Positions 1 through 5,431 of a stretch of 6,473 bases of DNA are shown here, piece after piece (position 1 is the stretch's first letter; each line of letters begins with the position of its first letter). The translations under genes and the position numbers were made by a program. A model generated the notes under the pieces. That model searched no databases and had not been told where the DNA came from. It saw only the letters and a program-made list of their open reading frames with translations. Where the stretch lies: the NCBI GenBank assembly GCA_037385045.1, contig JARRNJ010000120.1:1-6473 (forward strand), in the 5' to 3' direction. This DNA comes from JARRNJ01 sp037385045. Its GTDB lineage: Bacteria > Pseudomonadota > Gammaproteobacteria > JASBUN01.

Positions 1-1
1 G

Positions 2-175
2 ATGGCGCACGAATCCCACGCGTTGCAAGTCACTGAGGTGGGTATCGAGCATTGGCTCTCGGGTATTGCCGCGAGCGATCCGTGGACGTTTGGCGTGTCA
101 TTCACACTGCTGGCCATGGCGCTCGGGCTATCGCTGAGCATGTTGCTGCGCCGCGACCACGGCCGGCGCCCCTAG
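2..175 (+). CDS. C-terminal tail of a probable membrane permease (FtsX-like?), partial
   Basis: An open frame runs from the window edge to a TAG at 173-175 and gives 57 residues. The ATG at base 2 is probably internal to a gene that begins outside the window. The frame holds the sequence GIAASDPWTF, then a hydrophobic run of about 20 residues (roughly 32-51), then a basic end (LLRRDHGRRP). A short loop with a DP.TF motif, a last transmembrane helix and an arginine-rich cytoplasmic tail are the usual end of MacB/FtsX-type ABC transporter permeases. That assignment is inferred from this pattern alone. It is the only plus-strand gene candidate, so it converges on the minus-strand material that follows. 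No hairpin with a T-run follows the stop. The family could be wrong; a membrane-protein C-terminus is the safer statement. Confidence 0.5.
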   Translation: MAHESHALQVTEVGIEHWLSGIAASDPWTFGVSFTLLAMALGLSLSMLLRRDHGRRP

Positions 176-299
176 GCGATCCGCTCGGGAACTGCCCCAC
201 ACCCCGCCGACAGTTCGTGCAATGTGCCGCGAACGCGGTGCTGTCCCGGTGGCTGAACGGCGCCGGCGCTCCGGTATCCCTCCCACCGGAATGCTGTGT

Positions 300-538
300 A
301 TTCACGATCTCGCGCACAGCCGGGCGTGCCTTGATGTTGGCGCCGGAAGACTGCGCGCCGCCGGTCGCCCGGTAGCACGCCTTGAACAGCCGGCTGTCGC
401 GGACGCCACCGGCAGGCGGTGCACAACCGCAGCGCGGGGCGTTCGGGAGCCCACGTCACGTCGCCGAGCGCGGCTGTCTGCTTCAGGTCCGCCGCGCCGG
501 ACCTTGATTCCCCGAATCAGTGCGATGCACCTGTTCAC
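300..538 (-). pseudogene. Frame-broken coding-like tract, possibly starting like DUF1697
   Basis: Reading the minus strand from a GTG at 538 gives VNRCIALIRGIKV. This resembles the usual DUF1697 opening (M-R-x-ALLRGINVGG), and a weak GGGGA lies about 9 bases upstream. The frame then stops looking coding. Downstream, codons ending in G or C continue in a second frame (AADLKQTAALGDVTWAPERP) and then a third (DSRLFKACYRATGG, to about 310). A coding-like third-position bias that hops between frames suggests a gene eroded by small indels. I do not recognise the later segments, and they do not look like the rest of DUF1697, so this may be two fused relics. DUF1697 is a weak call based on about a dozen residues. 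Confidence 0.25.
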
Positions 539-596
539 GTCGTGTCCCCGAACCGCCCGTCCGGCCGCCGTCGGCTCCGAACCTGCAACATAGGCG

Positions 597-653
597 GGTC
601 GTTCACACAACGGCAGTGCATAACGGTGGATGCGCTTCGCTTATCCACCCTAC
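597..653 (-). repeat. REP-like palindromic repeat, copy 1, with GTAG head
   Basis: Read on the minus strand, a GTAG head (653-650) is followed by an imperfect palindrome. Its 7-base arms are GGTGGAT at 625-631 and ATCCACC at 643-649. A 5' GTAG/GGAG tetranucleotide before a hairpin is the hallmark of REP sequences linked to RAYT (TnpA_REP) transposases. No RAYT gene is in this window. The segment 597-650 is related to 2024-2077: they share the 14 bases AACGGTGGATGCGC and a similar leader containing GTTCACAC. The unit is therefore longer than the hairpin and is dispersed. Confidence 0.65.
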
Positions 654-707
654 AATGATCCGATGGGGCTTGGAAAATGTAGGGTGCTCCGCCCAGGGAG
701 TCGGTGG
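646..707. repeat. Head-to-head partner of the REP-like unit
   Basis: The nine bases CACCCTACA (646-654) recur as a perfect inverted copy, TGTAGGGTG, at 678-686, with 23 bases between. From 679 the plus strand begins with GTAGGGTG, the same eight bases that open copy 1 on the minus strand. It then continues through a small CTCC/GGAG hairpin (687-690 and 697-700) and ends in GGTGG at 707. The arrangement looks like two REP-like heads facing each other. The second half is diverged beyond the shared head, so a fortuitous inverted repeat cannot be excluded. Confidence 0.4.
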
Positions 708-858
708 AAAATACATAAGCGCACGGGTTGATGCGGACAAAGTGCATCACATGGACCCCCAGTCCCGGAATCAACGATGCGCCGACCGCCGACCGGACAG
801 CTTCGTTGTATCGGCGAAACGCGCCGAAGAACGCTGCGCGCGTGAACGGCAAGTGCAT
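673..858 (-). pseudogene. DUF6064-like membrane protein relic with internal deletion
   Basis: From an ATG at 858 the frame reads MHLPFTRAAFFGAFRRYNEA. This resembles the start of DUF6064 proteins (x-LPFT-x-EQFF-x-VF-x-x-YN-x-A-[VI]-WP). The Trp-Pro expected after NEAV is Arg-Ser here, two single-base changes away from WP. About 12 residues later the frame reads HVMHFVRINPCAYVF, which resembles a later DUF6064 segment (YH-x-x-FF-x-x-INP-x-AY-x-FG). The two transmembrane helices normally between these segments are missing. Similarity ends near residue 62, where the REP-like repeats begin, and the frame runs on as junk to a TGA at 535. No Shine-Dalgarno sequence precedes the ATG. The family motifs are recalled from memory. 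I read this as a decayed, internally deleted gene truncated next to the palindromes. Confidence 0.5.
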
Positions 859-985
859 GTAGCGACGCCGTGGGCCCGGTCCCCGGGAATGATCGCCGAT
901 GGTGGCGCGAACGCATGGGGCCTGGTTCCTTGAGCGCCGGCTCCCACGCGCGCGGCCCGGCGACCGGTGTCCGCTTTGCGCCTGG

Positions 986-1936
986 CTATTCGAGCGGAAT
1001 GCGCTCTTTACTTCCAGCCAGCCAGTCGGGAAACGTCTGCAGCTCCGGGTTGAGCGCCCGGGACCGGTCCAGGTCGCGTGCGCCGCAAAAGTAGTCGTTG
1101 AAGTCGCGCTTGAACTGGAACATGTTGCCGAGGTCGTCAGCGCCGGGGAAACCGAAGCCCCGGTACACCTCGGGCGATACCGCGTTGTAGCGCACCTCGC
1201 GACCAAGGGCGGCGGTGAATGCCGCGGCCATCTCGGCGCCGGTCAAATGGCCGCCGGCGACGCCGATGGTTTCGCCCACCGCGGCTGTTCCGCGCCTGAA
1301 CACACCATGCGCGCACTTGCCGATGTCGTCGGCCGCCATGCCGGGCAGCTTCTTGTCACCCATGGGCAGGGTGAGCGCAAGCACGCCGTCGGGGCCGGGC
1401 TTGGGTCCCATGCTGAAATGACTGAAGTTGTCCCAGTAGAATGACGTCAGCAGGAACGTGACGGGAACACCTTGAACCAGGAACAGCTGATTGGCCTCAC
1501 CTTTGGCGTCAAAGTGGGGAACCTTGTAATGCTCCATCAGGGTCGGCATGCGGTCATCGTCCAGGGGCACCCATTTGCGCGTGTCCTCCAGCGTCGACCA
1601 GACCACGTGCTCGAGGCCGGCGCGCTTTGCCGCCTGCGCCATGTTGGCGGCCTGGTCCAGCTCCTTCTGCGGCGAGAAGTGCTCCCAGTAGTTGGTGACG
1701 CAGTAGGCGCCGTAGGCGCCTTCGAACGCACGCGCCACGCTGTCCAGGTCGTCGAGGTCGCCCTGGACCACCTCGGCGCCGCTCCGGGCGAGAGCGGCGG
1801 CTTTGTCGGAGTCGGGGTTTCGGGTCAGCGCGCGGACGCGAAACGGGCCGGCAGGGTCATTGAGAATGGCGCGGGCCAGCCCGCCGCCCTGGGCGCCGGT
1901 CGCACCCACCACTGCAATCGTCTTCCGATCAGCCAT
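986..1936 (-). CDS. NmrA/HSCARG-family NAD(P)-binding protein
   Basis: This 316-residue protein belongs to the NmrA-like atypical short-chain dehydrogenase group and closely follows human NMRAL1 (HSCARG). It has an N-terminal Rossmann motif GATGAQGGG (residues 11-19) and TRNP (38-41), where the Arg normally contacts the NADP 2'-phosphate. It also has VVQGD (56-60), VTNYWE (80-85), HFDAKGE (141-147) and GFPGADDLGNMF (262-273). HSCARG proteins bind NADP(H) and lack the usual SDR Tyr-x-x-x-Lys catalytic pair. They act mainly as redox sensors, while some bacterial members reduce quinones or small substrates. Length is normal and the frame is intact. The ATG at 1936 is chosen because a full AAGGAGG lies 5 bases upstream and the Rossmann fold begins at once; the frame's upstream extension is not protein-like. 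It appears to be transcribed alone. Confidence 0.93.
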   Translation of the reverse strand: MADRKTIAVVGATGAQGGGLARAILNDPAGPFRVRALTRNPDSDKAAALARSGAEVVQGDLDDLDSVARAFEGAYGAYCVTNYWEHFSPQKELDQAANMAQAAKRAGLEHVVWSTLEDTRKWVPLDDDRMPTLMEHYKVPHFDAKGEANQLFLVQGVPVTFLLTSFYWDNFSHFSMGPKPGPDGVLALTLPMGDKKLPGMAADDIGKCAHGVFRRGTAAVGETIGVAGGHLTGAEMAAAFTAALGREVRYNAVSPEVYRGFGFPGADDLGNMFQFKRDFNDYFCGARDLDRSRALNPELQTFPDWLAGSKERIPLE

Positions 1937-1941
1937 GTGAT

Positions 1942-1948
1942 CCTCCTT
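1942..1948 (-). promoter_or_regulatory. Consensus ribosome binding site of the NmrA-family gene
   Basis: On the minus strand AAGGAGG stands 5 bases before the ATG at 1936. It is a perfect anti-16S match and the strongest such site in the window. It settles the start codon against the longer open frame that reaches back to 2200. Confidence 0.85.
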
Positions 1949-2023
1949 GGGACGCGGCAGGCGAAGCGGATATCGGACCGCCGCCGCGATGGGTTGATAG
2001 GGGCCTAGGTGTGTAACCCCACC

Positions 2024-2077
2024 AGGTTGTTCACACCATGGCCGTAAGAACGGTGGATGCGCGCAGCGCATCCACCG
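2024..2077 (-). repeat. REP-like palindromic repeat, copy 2
   Basis: A near-perfect hairpin at 2051-2077 has 12-base arms (CGGTGGATGCGC and its exact complement) around the three bases GCA. Its first 12 bases are identical to copy 1, and the preceding leader (GGTTGTTCACACCATGGC at 2024-2041) matches the copy 1 leader at 597-614 in 15 of 18 positions. The GTAG head is missing here: the right arm runs into GCGCAAC. The leader is also part of the left terminal repeat of the surrounding element, which links the two repeat systems. Confidence 0.65.
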
Positions 2078-2118
2078 CGCAACAACGCGACCGGGGTCGC
2101 TGCCCACCCGCGACCTCG

Positions 2119-2162
2119 ACCCGGCCGCTAGCGCCTCAGGGGCGAATCGCCAGCGGCCGGGT
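2119..2162. repeat. Long hairpin with 15-base arms
   Basis: ACCCGGCCGCTAGCG (2119-2133) pairs with CGCCAGCGGCCGGGT (2148-2162) at 14 of 15 positions around a 14-base loop. It follows a 6-base inverted repeat, GCGACC/GGTCGC at 2087-2092 and 2095-2100, which lies just after the REP-like hairpin. No T-run follows on either strand, so it is not a standard intrinsic terminator. Its place inside the inverted-repeat block suggests an internal palindrome of that element. Confidence 0.6.
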
Positions 2163-2398
2163 GCATTTGGCACGCCGCACCGCAACTCAATTGCGATCAT
2201 AAGGACATCTGCTTCATGCCAAACACCGATTCCCGGGACCGCTCACACTTGCCTGCGTCCGTTGAATCGCCCGGTGAACAACCTCCTGAGAAGTTACACC
2301 TAGGGCCTAAGTATTGGCCTCGGCCGCAGGTCCCTCAAGGGGCGTGCCGGCCAGGTCCGCACCGCAAGACTGGACCAAACCGATGGGAAATGGGCCTG

Positions 2399-2415
2399 GG
2401 CGCCTGCGCGGCGCC
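2399..2415 (-). terminator. GC hairpin just after the TrmO-type gene (weak terminator candidate)
   Basis: GGCGCC at 2399-2404 and 2410-2415 form a 6-base stem with a 5-base loop, beginning 4 bases beyond the TGA at 2419. There is no downstream T-run, so intrinsic termination is doubtful. It may only protect the mRNA 3' end. Confidence 0.25.
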
Positions 2416-2418
2416 TTC

Positions 2419-2898
2419 TCATTTGAAGCGATCATCGGATTTCCGGCCCGCGATGGCGCCGCGCGCGTGCTTCAGCCAGCCGGTGCGCAATTCACTTTGG
2501 CCGTCGAATGCGGGGACGTAGGGTTTGATGTCCAGCAGCGGGCTGCCGTCCAGCATATCGACGTTTTCAATATACAGGACGCCGTCTTCGATCCGGTCGA
2601 GTCGCACCACGGACAGGCCGATGGCATTGGGGCGCCGGGGCGCTCGCGTGGCAAACAGTCCGCGCCGTTCGGAGTCCAGAAACGGCACCACCTCCAGGTC
2701 AAAGCCGCTGCTGCGGTGCAGGTGGTACAACAGAATGATGTGGGAGAACCCGTCCAGGTCCTTCAGCCCCGGCCGGTAGGCGTCAAACACGACGACGGTG
2801 CCGTGCGTTCCGTCGGCGGCGGCCGGCTGGATCGGCATGCCGCCGGGCTCCTTGAACGGCGTGTGGATCACGCCGATGGGCTCGAATTCAATGGTCAT
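2419..2898 (-). CDS. trmO: TrmO/TsaA (YaeB, UPF0066) family tRNA m6t6A37 methyltransferase
   Basis: This 159-residue protein carries the TrmO signature almost throughout: PIGVIHTPF (7-15), the GLKDLDGFSHIILLYH stretch (44-59), VPFLD (71-75), RGLFATRAPRRPNAIGLS (79-96) and the LDGSPLLDIKPYVPAFD end of the core (116-132). TrmO uses S-adenosylmethionine to N6-methylate the threonylcarbamoyl-adenosine at position 37 of certain tRNAs, and its catalytic fold is a single beta-barrel. E. coli TrmO is about 235 residues. This one is the short single-domain form and lacks the C-terminal extension, so its tRNA target may differ. I chose the ATG at 2898, which lies 11 bases after AAAGGAG. A TTG at 2904 has tighter spacing and would add two residues. 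The gene lies 70 bases after the exported-protein gene and may be co-transcribed with it. Confidence 0.9.
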   Translation of the reverse strand: MTIEFEPIGVIHTPFKEPGGMPIQPAAADGTHGTVVVFDAYRPGLKDLDGFSHIILLYHLHRSSGFDLEVVPFLDSERRGLFATRAPRRPNAIGLSVVRLDRIEDGVLYIENVDMLDGSPLLDIKPYVPAFDGQSELRTGWLKHARGAIAGRKSDDRFK

Positions 2899-2917
2899 GG
2901 TCAATGTCACTCCTTTA

Positions 2918-2940
2918 CCGGCCGGCACCCTGGCGGCCGG
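2918..2940 (-). other. GC hairpin between the exported-protein gene and the TrmO-type gene
   Basis: CCGGCCG (2918-2924) pairs with CGGCCGG (2934-2940) across a 9-base loop. It sits directly upstream of the AAAGGAG site of the TrmO-type gene and 28 bases after the preceding stop. It could partially terminate transcription or modulate translation. There is no T-run, so the role is open. Confidence 0.3.
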
Positions 2941-2968
2941 CGCCGATGCATGGTGGCGCCCGGGCCCG

Positions 2969-3568
2969 TCATGGGCGGTAAGGCTCGAACCGGGTCAAGG
3001 CCGGCTCGACCTCCTGGCGCGTTTCGCGCAGTTCCGCCGCCACCAGGTTCATGGGCCGGGCCTTGCTGACGCTCTCAACGTTCTTTGCATAATGGAAGCT
3101 GATAACCCCGCCGCCGGCGGCCCGGAAGAACTTGAAGGCGTTAAACTCGATGTACGCCTTGCCCTCGCGGTAGCGGGTGGAGCTGGGAAAGAAGAAATCC
3201 AGCATCGCCGCTCCGCTGCGCTCATCGGCGTACATGGCAAACTGCATGTACGGATACCGCCGCTTGAACTCGGCGACCAGCCGCTTGGCGTAATCCACCG
3301 GCTCATTGCCCGTCGCCCGCGCCGGATAGACTTGAAACTCAACCAGCTCCAGCCAATCGTCGGGGGTCTGATCGGCCGGATAATACTCGTACACGCGCAC
3401 CGGCTTGTCGGTGGCCTTGAACTTGAGCGTGAAAGCCTTGCCCAGGAACTCCACCGATTGCGTAGCGGCCACCGACGGCCGCTGGCTGCCCGATGTTCGA
3501 TGCAATCCCTCGGCGTGCACCGGCGACAGCAGGCCGGCGGCCAGGATCAGACTGGTCAGCAGTCGCAT
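2969..3568 (-). CDS. Exported protein of unknown function
   Basis: This 199-residue protein begins with a clear Sec signal peptide: MR, a hydrophobic core LLTSLILAAGLL, and a likely cleavage after VHA (residue 19). There is no lipobox cysteine, so it is probably periplasmic and soluble. The mature part contains FLGKAFTLKFKATD (41-54), the segment EYYPADQTPDDWLELVEFQV (61-80) and FKRRYPYMQFAMYADE (101-116). Toward the end it has AYIEFNAFKFF and VISFHYAKN (155-163), followed by a charged tail. The EY-x-P-x-x-x-T-x-x-xW pattern recalls small secreted proteobacterial hypothetical proteins, but I know of no function. The ATG at 3568 has AAAAGGA 7 bases upstream and starts the signal peptide exactly. 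The TrmO-type gene follows after 70 bases. Confidence 0.85.
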   Translation of the reverse strand: MRLLTSLILAAGLLSPVHAEGLHRTSGSQRPSVAATQSVEFLGKAFTLKFKATDKPVRVYEYYPADQTPDDWLELVEFQVYPARATGNEPVDYAKRLVAEFKRRYPYMQFAMYADERSGAAMLDFFFPSSTRYREGKAYIEFNAFKFFRAAGGGVISFHYAKNVESVSKARPMNLVAAELRETRQEVEPALTRFEPYRP

Positions 3569-3680
3569 GATGCGGTCCTTTTCCCTGGCTCGTTCACCGT
3601 CCCCCCGCAGACGGCCAACCGCTGCGGAATCGGATCCAACGTCCATCACCATGAGCCAATCGCGTTGTTCGCGCGGACGC

Positions 3681-3891
3681 TCAGCATTCCGTGATATTGA
3701 CCACCAGACCACCGAGGGCGGTCTCTTTGAACTTCGCCGACATCTCCAGGCCGGTCTCCTTCATCGCGGCAATGCAATTGTCCAGCGGCATAAAGTGGCG
3801 GCCGGTGCCGCGGATGGCGAGGGAACTGGCGGCGTAGGCCTTGATGGCACCGAAGCCGTTGCGCTCGTTGGCATCCGTCAAGCTGAAACAT
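3681..3891 (-). pseudogene. L-serine dehydratase C-terminal relic with frameshift
   Basis: The frame ending at the TGA at 3681-3683 reads ERNGFGAIKAYAASSLAIRG, then HFMPLDNCIAAMKETGLEM, then AKFKETALGGLVVNITEC and stop. This is the end of an iron-sulfur L-serine ammonia-lyase (SdaA-type alpha domain), which converts serine to pyruvate and ammonia. Upstream of ERN the frame breaks. Deleting one base (G at 3867) joins MFQLDGCQ (3891-3868) to ERN and restores the family's cysteine-x-E-R-N motif, whose Cys is an iron-sulfur ligand. Only about 70 of the usual 450 or so residues remain, so it cannot be active. The retained C-terminal sequence is well preserved, which suggests recent loss. Confidence 0.8.
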
Positions 3892-4090
3892 CGAATCCAG
3901 TGCCTCCATGCCGTGCGTGATGCTTTCAATGCTGCCGAGGAACCCCGTCCATCTCGTCGACGACCGCGGCGTTGCCGCACGTCGTGTTTGCGGCGCACAT
4001 GATTGCGGCCAACTTGCCTGGTGACTCGTTGACCGGCGGCCGCGGGCCCCTCTGGTGTGCGCTTGCCGTTGATCAGGGAACGTCGCCGGT
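3892..4090 (-). other. Degraded sequence upstream of the serine dehydratase relic
   Basis: No intact gene is present. On the minus strand one frame reads IMCAANTTCGNAAVVDEMDG (about 4005-3946). After a one-base shift another continues LGSIESITHGMEALDSM toward the relic. Codon style is gene-like but I do not recognise these segments, and they do not match the expected serine dehydratase sequence before the CQERN motif. They may come from a second gene joined by deletion. Confidence 0.3.
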
Positions 4091-4720
4091 TCAGGAGTCG
4101 CCCCGGACCAACCCGTGCACGGCGGCGAAGGGATCCCAGCCGGCGTCGCGGTGCCATTCGTACTCGGTCCAGGTGGCAATGGTGTCGGCAGTCTCCGGGC
4201 CGAGCAGCTTGGCAATAACAGCCAACGCCATGTCCATGCCCGCCGACACACCCGACGAGGTGAAAAAGCGGCCGTCCTCCACCCACCGCGCCTGCCTAAC
4301 CCAGTTCACCTTCGGACCCTGGCTGGTCGCCCAACCGAACGATTTCTTGTTGGTGGTCGCGCGCACGCCGTCGAGCAGGCCGGCCCTGGCCAGCAGCGCG
4401 CTGCCGGTGCACACCGCGGTGACATATTGCGCACCGGCGGCGTGTTGCCGCAGCCAGTTCAACAGCGCGGGGTTATCCACTTCCTTGCGGGTGCCCATTC
4501 CGCCCGGCACCAACAGCATGTCGTATTGGCGCTTTTCGGGGAATGCATAGTCCGCAATGGCCTTAGGGCCCTGGCGGCTCGGCACCGGCCCGTCGGTTTG
4601 CGCGACCATGCAGATTTCGAACTGTTCGGGTGCGGCGCCGTACATCTCCAGCGGCCCGAAGACATCCAGCAGCTCGAAGTCGGCAAACAGAACCACACCG
4701 ATTGACCATCGACGCTTCAT
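4091..4720 (-). CDS. DJ-1/PfpI family protein, isonitrile hydratase (InhA)-like
   Basis: This 209-residue protein has the DJ-1/PfpI class I glutaminase-like fold. It starts with a beta strand, SIGVVLFADFELLDVFGPLE (6-25), followed later by YDMLLVPGGMGTR (66-78). The nucleophile elbow AVCTGSALLARAGLLDG (102-118) places the reactive Cys at 104. Then come RATTNKK (120-126) and SSGVSAGMDMALAV (155-168). The LDVFGP motif puts Asp19 where isonitrile hydratase InhA of Pseudomonas has its essential Asp, and Cys104 matches its catalytic Cys. That enzyme hydrates isonitriles to N-substituted formamides, but most relatives are uncharacterised, so the substrate is not claimed. The protein has no AraC DNA-binding domain, unlike GlxA-type regulators. 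The ATG at 4720 has GAGG 10 bases upstream. It appears to be a single-gene unit. Confidence 0.92.
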   Translation of the reverse strand: MKRRWSIGVVLFADFELLDVFGPLEMYGAAPEQFEICMVAQTDGPVPSRQGPKAIADYAFPEKRQYDMLLVPGGMGTRKEVDNPALLNWLRQHAAGAQYVTAVCTGSALLARAGLLDGVRATTNKKSFGWATSQGPKVNWVRQARWVEDGRFFTSSGVSAGMDMALAVIAKLLGPETADTIATWTEYEWHRDAGWDPFAAVHGLVRGDS

Positions 4721-5027
4721 GAATGTGCCACCTCAGGCAAGTTAGTCCATCGTTGGGCAACAGTATGTTCCTTGCAAGCCGGCCCGGGGACCCCGCCGCC
4801 CCAGGATGGACACGTCCACGCGATGGGCGGGGCTCCCGGATCGCGCGGACGGTGCGCAAGAAACGCGACCGGGCGTTTGGGACAAATCCTGGCCCTGAGG
4901 GCAATGGTGGCAGAGGCTGGCGCTGTTTTGAAGGGAGAAGTTTGGGCGCGAATGGAAACGGCGGGATGGAGAGAAATCTGCGCTGGGGGCGCCGAAGCAC
5001 GGCGGCGTTCGCACCGCAAGGAGTCCG
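4721..5027. other. Intergenic region, no gene seen
   Basis: These 307 bases separate the PH-like gene from the DJ-1/PfpI gene. Frames on either strand here are rich in Pro, Arg and Ser and show no domain, plausible start site or family resemblance. The leader of the DJ-1/PfpI gene presumably carries its promoter, but I cannot point to convincing -35 and -10 boxes. Confidence 0.6.
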
Positions 5028-5423
5028 TCAGAAGGAACCGGTCAGCGCCGCGGCCAGCGCGCGCGGATCCTCGACGCTCACCATCAATTGGCGCAGGCGC
5101 ACGGGAAATGCCATGACGTAGGCGCGCTGGGCGGGCGCAAGGTGGATGACAAGAATTCCGCGGCCCGATCCGTTCACCAGCCACCGGCCGGCGAAGCCGT
5201 GGACACCGCGGCTCAGCGGGCGCGCACGGCTTTCCTGGGTTTGGGTGACCGCCGATCTGGGAAAACACGAGCGGAAGGCCCATCCCATTTTCACCCTCAC
5301 CTCCCGGTCCCGGACTTCGATATAGGCGCTCGCGGGAGGCAGCAGGACGGCGAGCGACAGCACGGCGTACCATCGATCGAATCGCAGGGGAAATCGCCTT
5401 GGCGTCATGCGCGTGAGCGCCAT
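5028..5423 (-). CDS. Small membrane-anchored PH-like domain protein, unknown function
   Basis: This 131-residue protein has a basic N-terminus and one hydrophobic segment (about 19-35, YAVLSLAVLLPPASAYI). A compact beta-rich region follows: YIEVRDREVRVKMGWAFRSC (34-53), SRGVHGFAGRWLVNGSGRGI (71-90), VIHLAPAQRAYVM (92-104) and PVRLRQLMVSVEDPRALAAA (107-126). The layout of a membrane anchor, paired strands and a closing V-S-x-EDP-x-x-L helix resembles bacterial PH-like proteins of unknown role. The strongly patterned GVHGF-x-GRWLVNGSG block looks conserved. The start at 5423 is supported by the N-terminal basic-then-hydrophobic layout but has no clear Shine-Dalgarno sequence. A second Met lies at residue 6. 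It follows the STAS-like gene by 54 bases and could share its mRNA. Confidence 0.78.
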   Translation of the reverse strand: MALTRMTPRRFPLRFDRWYAVLSLAVLLPPASAYIEVRDREVRVKMGWAFRSCFPRSAVTQTQESRARPLSRGVHGFAGRWLVNGSGRGILVIHLAPAQRAYVMAFPVRLRQLMVSVEDPRALAAALTGSF

Positions 5424-5431
5424 GGTTGAGC

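Larger units (their letters stand above)
1998..2309. mobile_element. Putative miniature inverted-repeat element (about 310 bp)
   Basis: The left end (1998-2034) and the reverse complement of the right end (2274-2309) are alike over about 37 bases. Both contain CCTAGGTGT, then AAC, then AGGTTGTTCAC, with short indels between these blocks. Both read inward, as terminal inverted repeats do. The block holds no credible gene but three successive hairpins (2051-2077, 2087-2100, 2119-2162). It fills most of the gap between the TrmO-type gene and the NmrA-family gene. These traits suit a non-autonomous transposable element or a collapsed insertion sequence. I see no clean target-site duplication and cannot name the parent element. 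Confidence 0.45.

Noticed and set aside
172..317. Cytochrome c-like AHCTNC motif on the minus strand
   Set aside because: The haem-ligand His after the second Cys is Arg, the surrounding residues are not cytochrome-like, and the frame is not otherwise gene-like here.
535..1206. 223-residue minus-strand frame spanning the NmrA-family 3' end
   Set aside because: The first part is an out-of-frame shadow of the NmrA-family gene. Only the segment from 858 onward has family resemblance, and it is listed as a relic.
1998..2034. Integron attC site
   Set aside because: The end sequences lack the RYYYAAC and GTTRRRY core pairs and there is no integrase or cassette array.
2216..2521. Plus-strand 101-residue frame with AAGGA 10 bases before its ATG
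   Set aside because: Two thirds of it runs antisense through the 3' end of the TrmO-type gene, and its start lies inside the inverted-repeat block. The composition is Pro/Arg-rich with no family resemblance.
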